Under the pieces are notes generated by a model. The model had not been told where the DNA came from. It searched no databases and was given only the letters and a program-made list of their open reading frames with translations. Shown here one piece after another: positions 63,743-64,000 of a stretch of DNA of 64,000 bases. Numbering within the stretch: the first letter of the stretch is position 1; each line of letters begins with the position of its first letter. The position numbers were made by a program, and so were the translations under genes. The stretch comes from Ditibartonella apis (lineage in GTDB: Bacteria > Pseudomonadota > Alphaproteobacteria > Rhizobiales > Rhizobiaceae): NCBI RefSeq assembly GCF_001952075.1, contig NZ_LXYU01000001.1, positions 814,501 through 878,500 of the forward strand, written 5' to 3'.

Positions 63743-64000
63743 GAGTTTTACCCCTTCCCGAAACCACGTGCCCACAAGCTGTTTTTTTAAAAAAGGTGGG
63801 CTTTGTCTTTTATTAACAGAAACGCATGTCGTTTAACAACGACCAGTTTTTCAGAAAAACAAGCCCTGTTTTTGACTGTCAACGCCACCAATTTTTATTG
63901 CAAACAACAGAATGTCCAATATTGCAACGGGCCTAAATAAAATTGTCTGAAGGCCAAAAAAAATATTGAAAGGTGAGTCCATTGCGCTTATATGCATCTT

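Noticed and set aside
63982-64000. Possible gene start TTG CGC TTA TAT at the right edge
   Set aside because: AAAGGTGAG precedes it and the start could suit a glutathione transferase, but only six codons are visible; too little to call.

Overview
The window reads as ordinary chromosome of a moderately AT-rich alphaproteobacterium of the Rhizobiales. The AaeXAB-type efflux operon, rsmE-gshA, the split three-gene transhydrogenase pntAA-pntAB-pntB, the YbbN/Lon-domain/Trm112 run and gcvTHP behind a tandem glycine riboswitch are all typical of that order. The gene content and base composition would suit a Bartonellaceae member such as the bee-gut Bartonella, but that is inference from gene content, not from a marker gene. 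I found no rRNA, tRNA, CRISPR array, insertion sequence, integrase or phage gene, so there is no mobile island here.

Layout. 1-1.8 kb: surface glycan genes (an edge-truncated gene, a family-25 glycosyltransferase, a polysaccharide deacetylase). 2-6.2 kb: AsmA, a MOSC protein and an aldo/keto reductase. 6.7-10.2 kb: a tiny membrane-type gene and a three-gene aromatic-acid-type efflux operon. 10.6-15.8 kb: rsmE, gshA, a bacterial eRF1-like (baeRF) protein, a TPR lipoprotein and rpsU. 16.6-18.8 kb: a MaoC hydratase and a SAF-domain dehydrogenase, divergent around a 7-bp tandem repeat. 19.6-23.9 kb: NnrS and the transhydrogenase operon. 24.2-30.4 kb: a glutamine-amidotransferase-like hydrolase, LacI and MarR regulators, a creatininase-family protein, and a His-rich CobW GTPase next to a WD40 protein. 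30.5-34.1 kb: an Old Yellow Enzyme and Tex. 34.6-37.6 kb: a lipoprotein and the methionine importer metQ-metN-metI. 37.9-44.6 kb: a small membrane protein, asd with a structured leader, leuB, Trm112, Lon-domain protein, YbbN-type thioredoxin, a prolyl-tRNA editing protein and the fluoride exporter crcB. 44.8-49.4 kb: glycine riboswitch and gcvT-gcvH-gcvP. 49.9-52.9 kb: D-alanine catabolism (dadA, alanine racemase, divergent Lrp regulator). 53.6-63.7 kb: lldD, a copper-type MerR regulator, a XanQ-type permease, a small monooxygenase with a phosphohexomutase, fpr, eda, a DUF533 protein and a LysR regulator.

Together the genes describe an aerobic heterotroph using amino acids (glycine cleavage, D-/L-alanine), L-lactate and the Entner-Doudoroff step Eda. 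Redox support comes from transhydrogenase, ferredoxin-NADP reductase, glutathione and ene-reductase. Metal handling is suggested by the CobW GTPase and HmrR.

I did not find a clear new multi-gene system. The observations most worth following up are a GC-rich foldable leader that overlaps the Shine-Dalgarno of asd, the 13-copy heptanucleotide repeat between two divergent genes, the baeRF-type protein, a near-perfect 27-bp palindrome upstream of the lacI-family gene, and a short well-signalled ORF at 6743-6886. Starts were moved from the longest ORF where a Shine-Dalgarno decides the matter, as stated in each entry.
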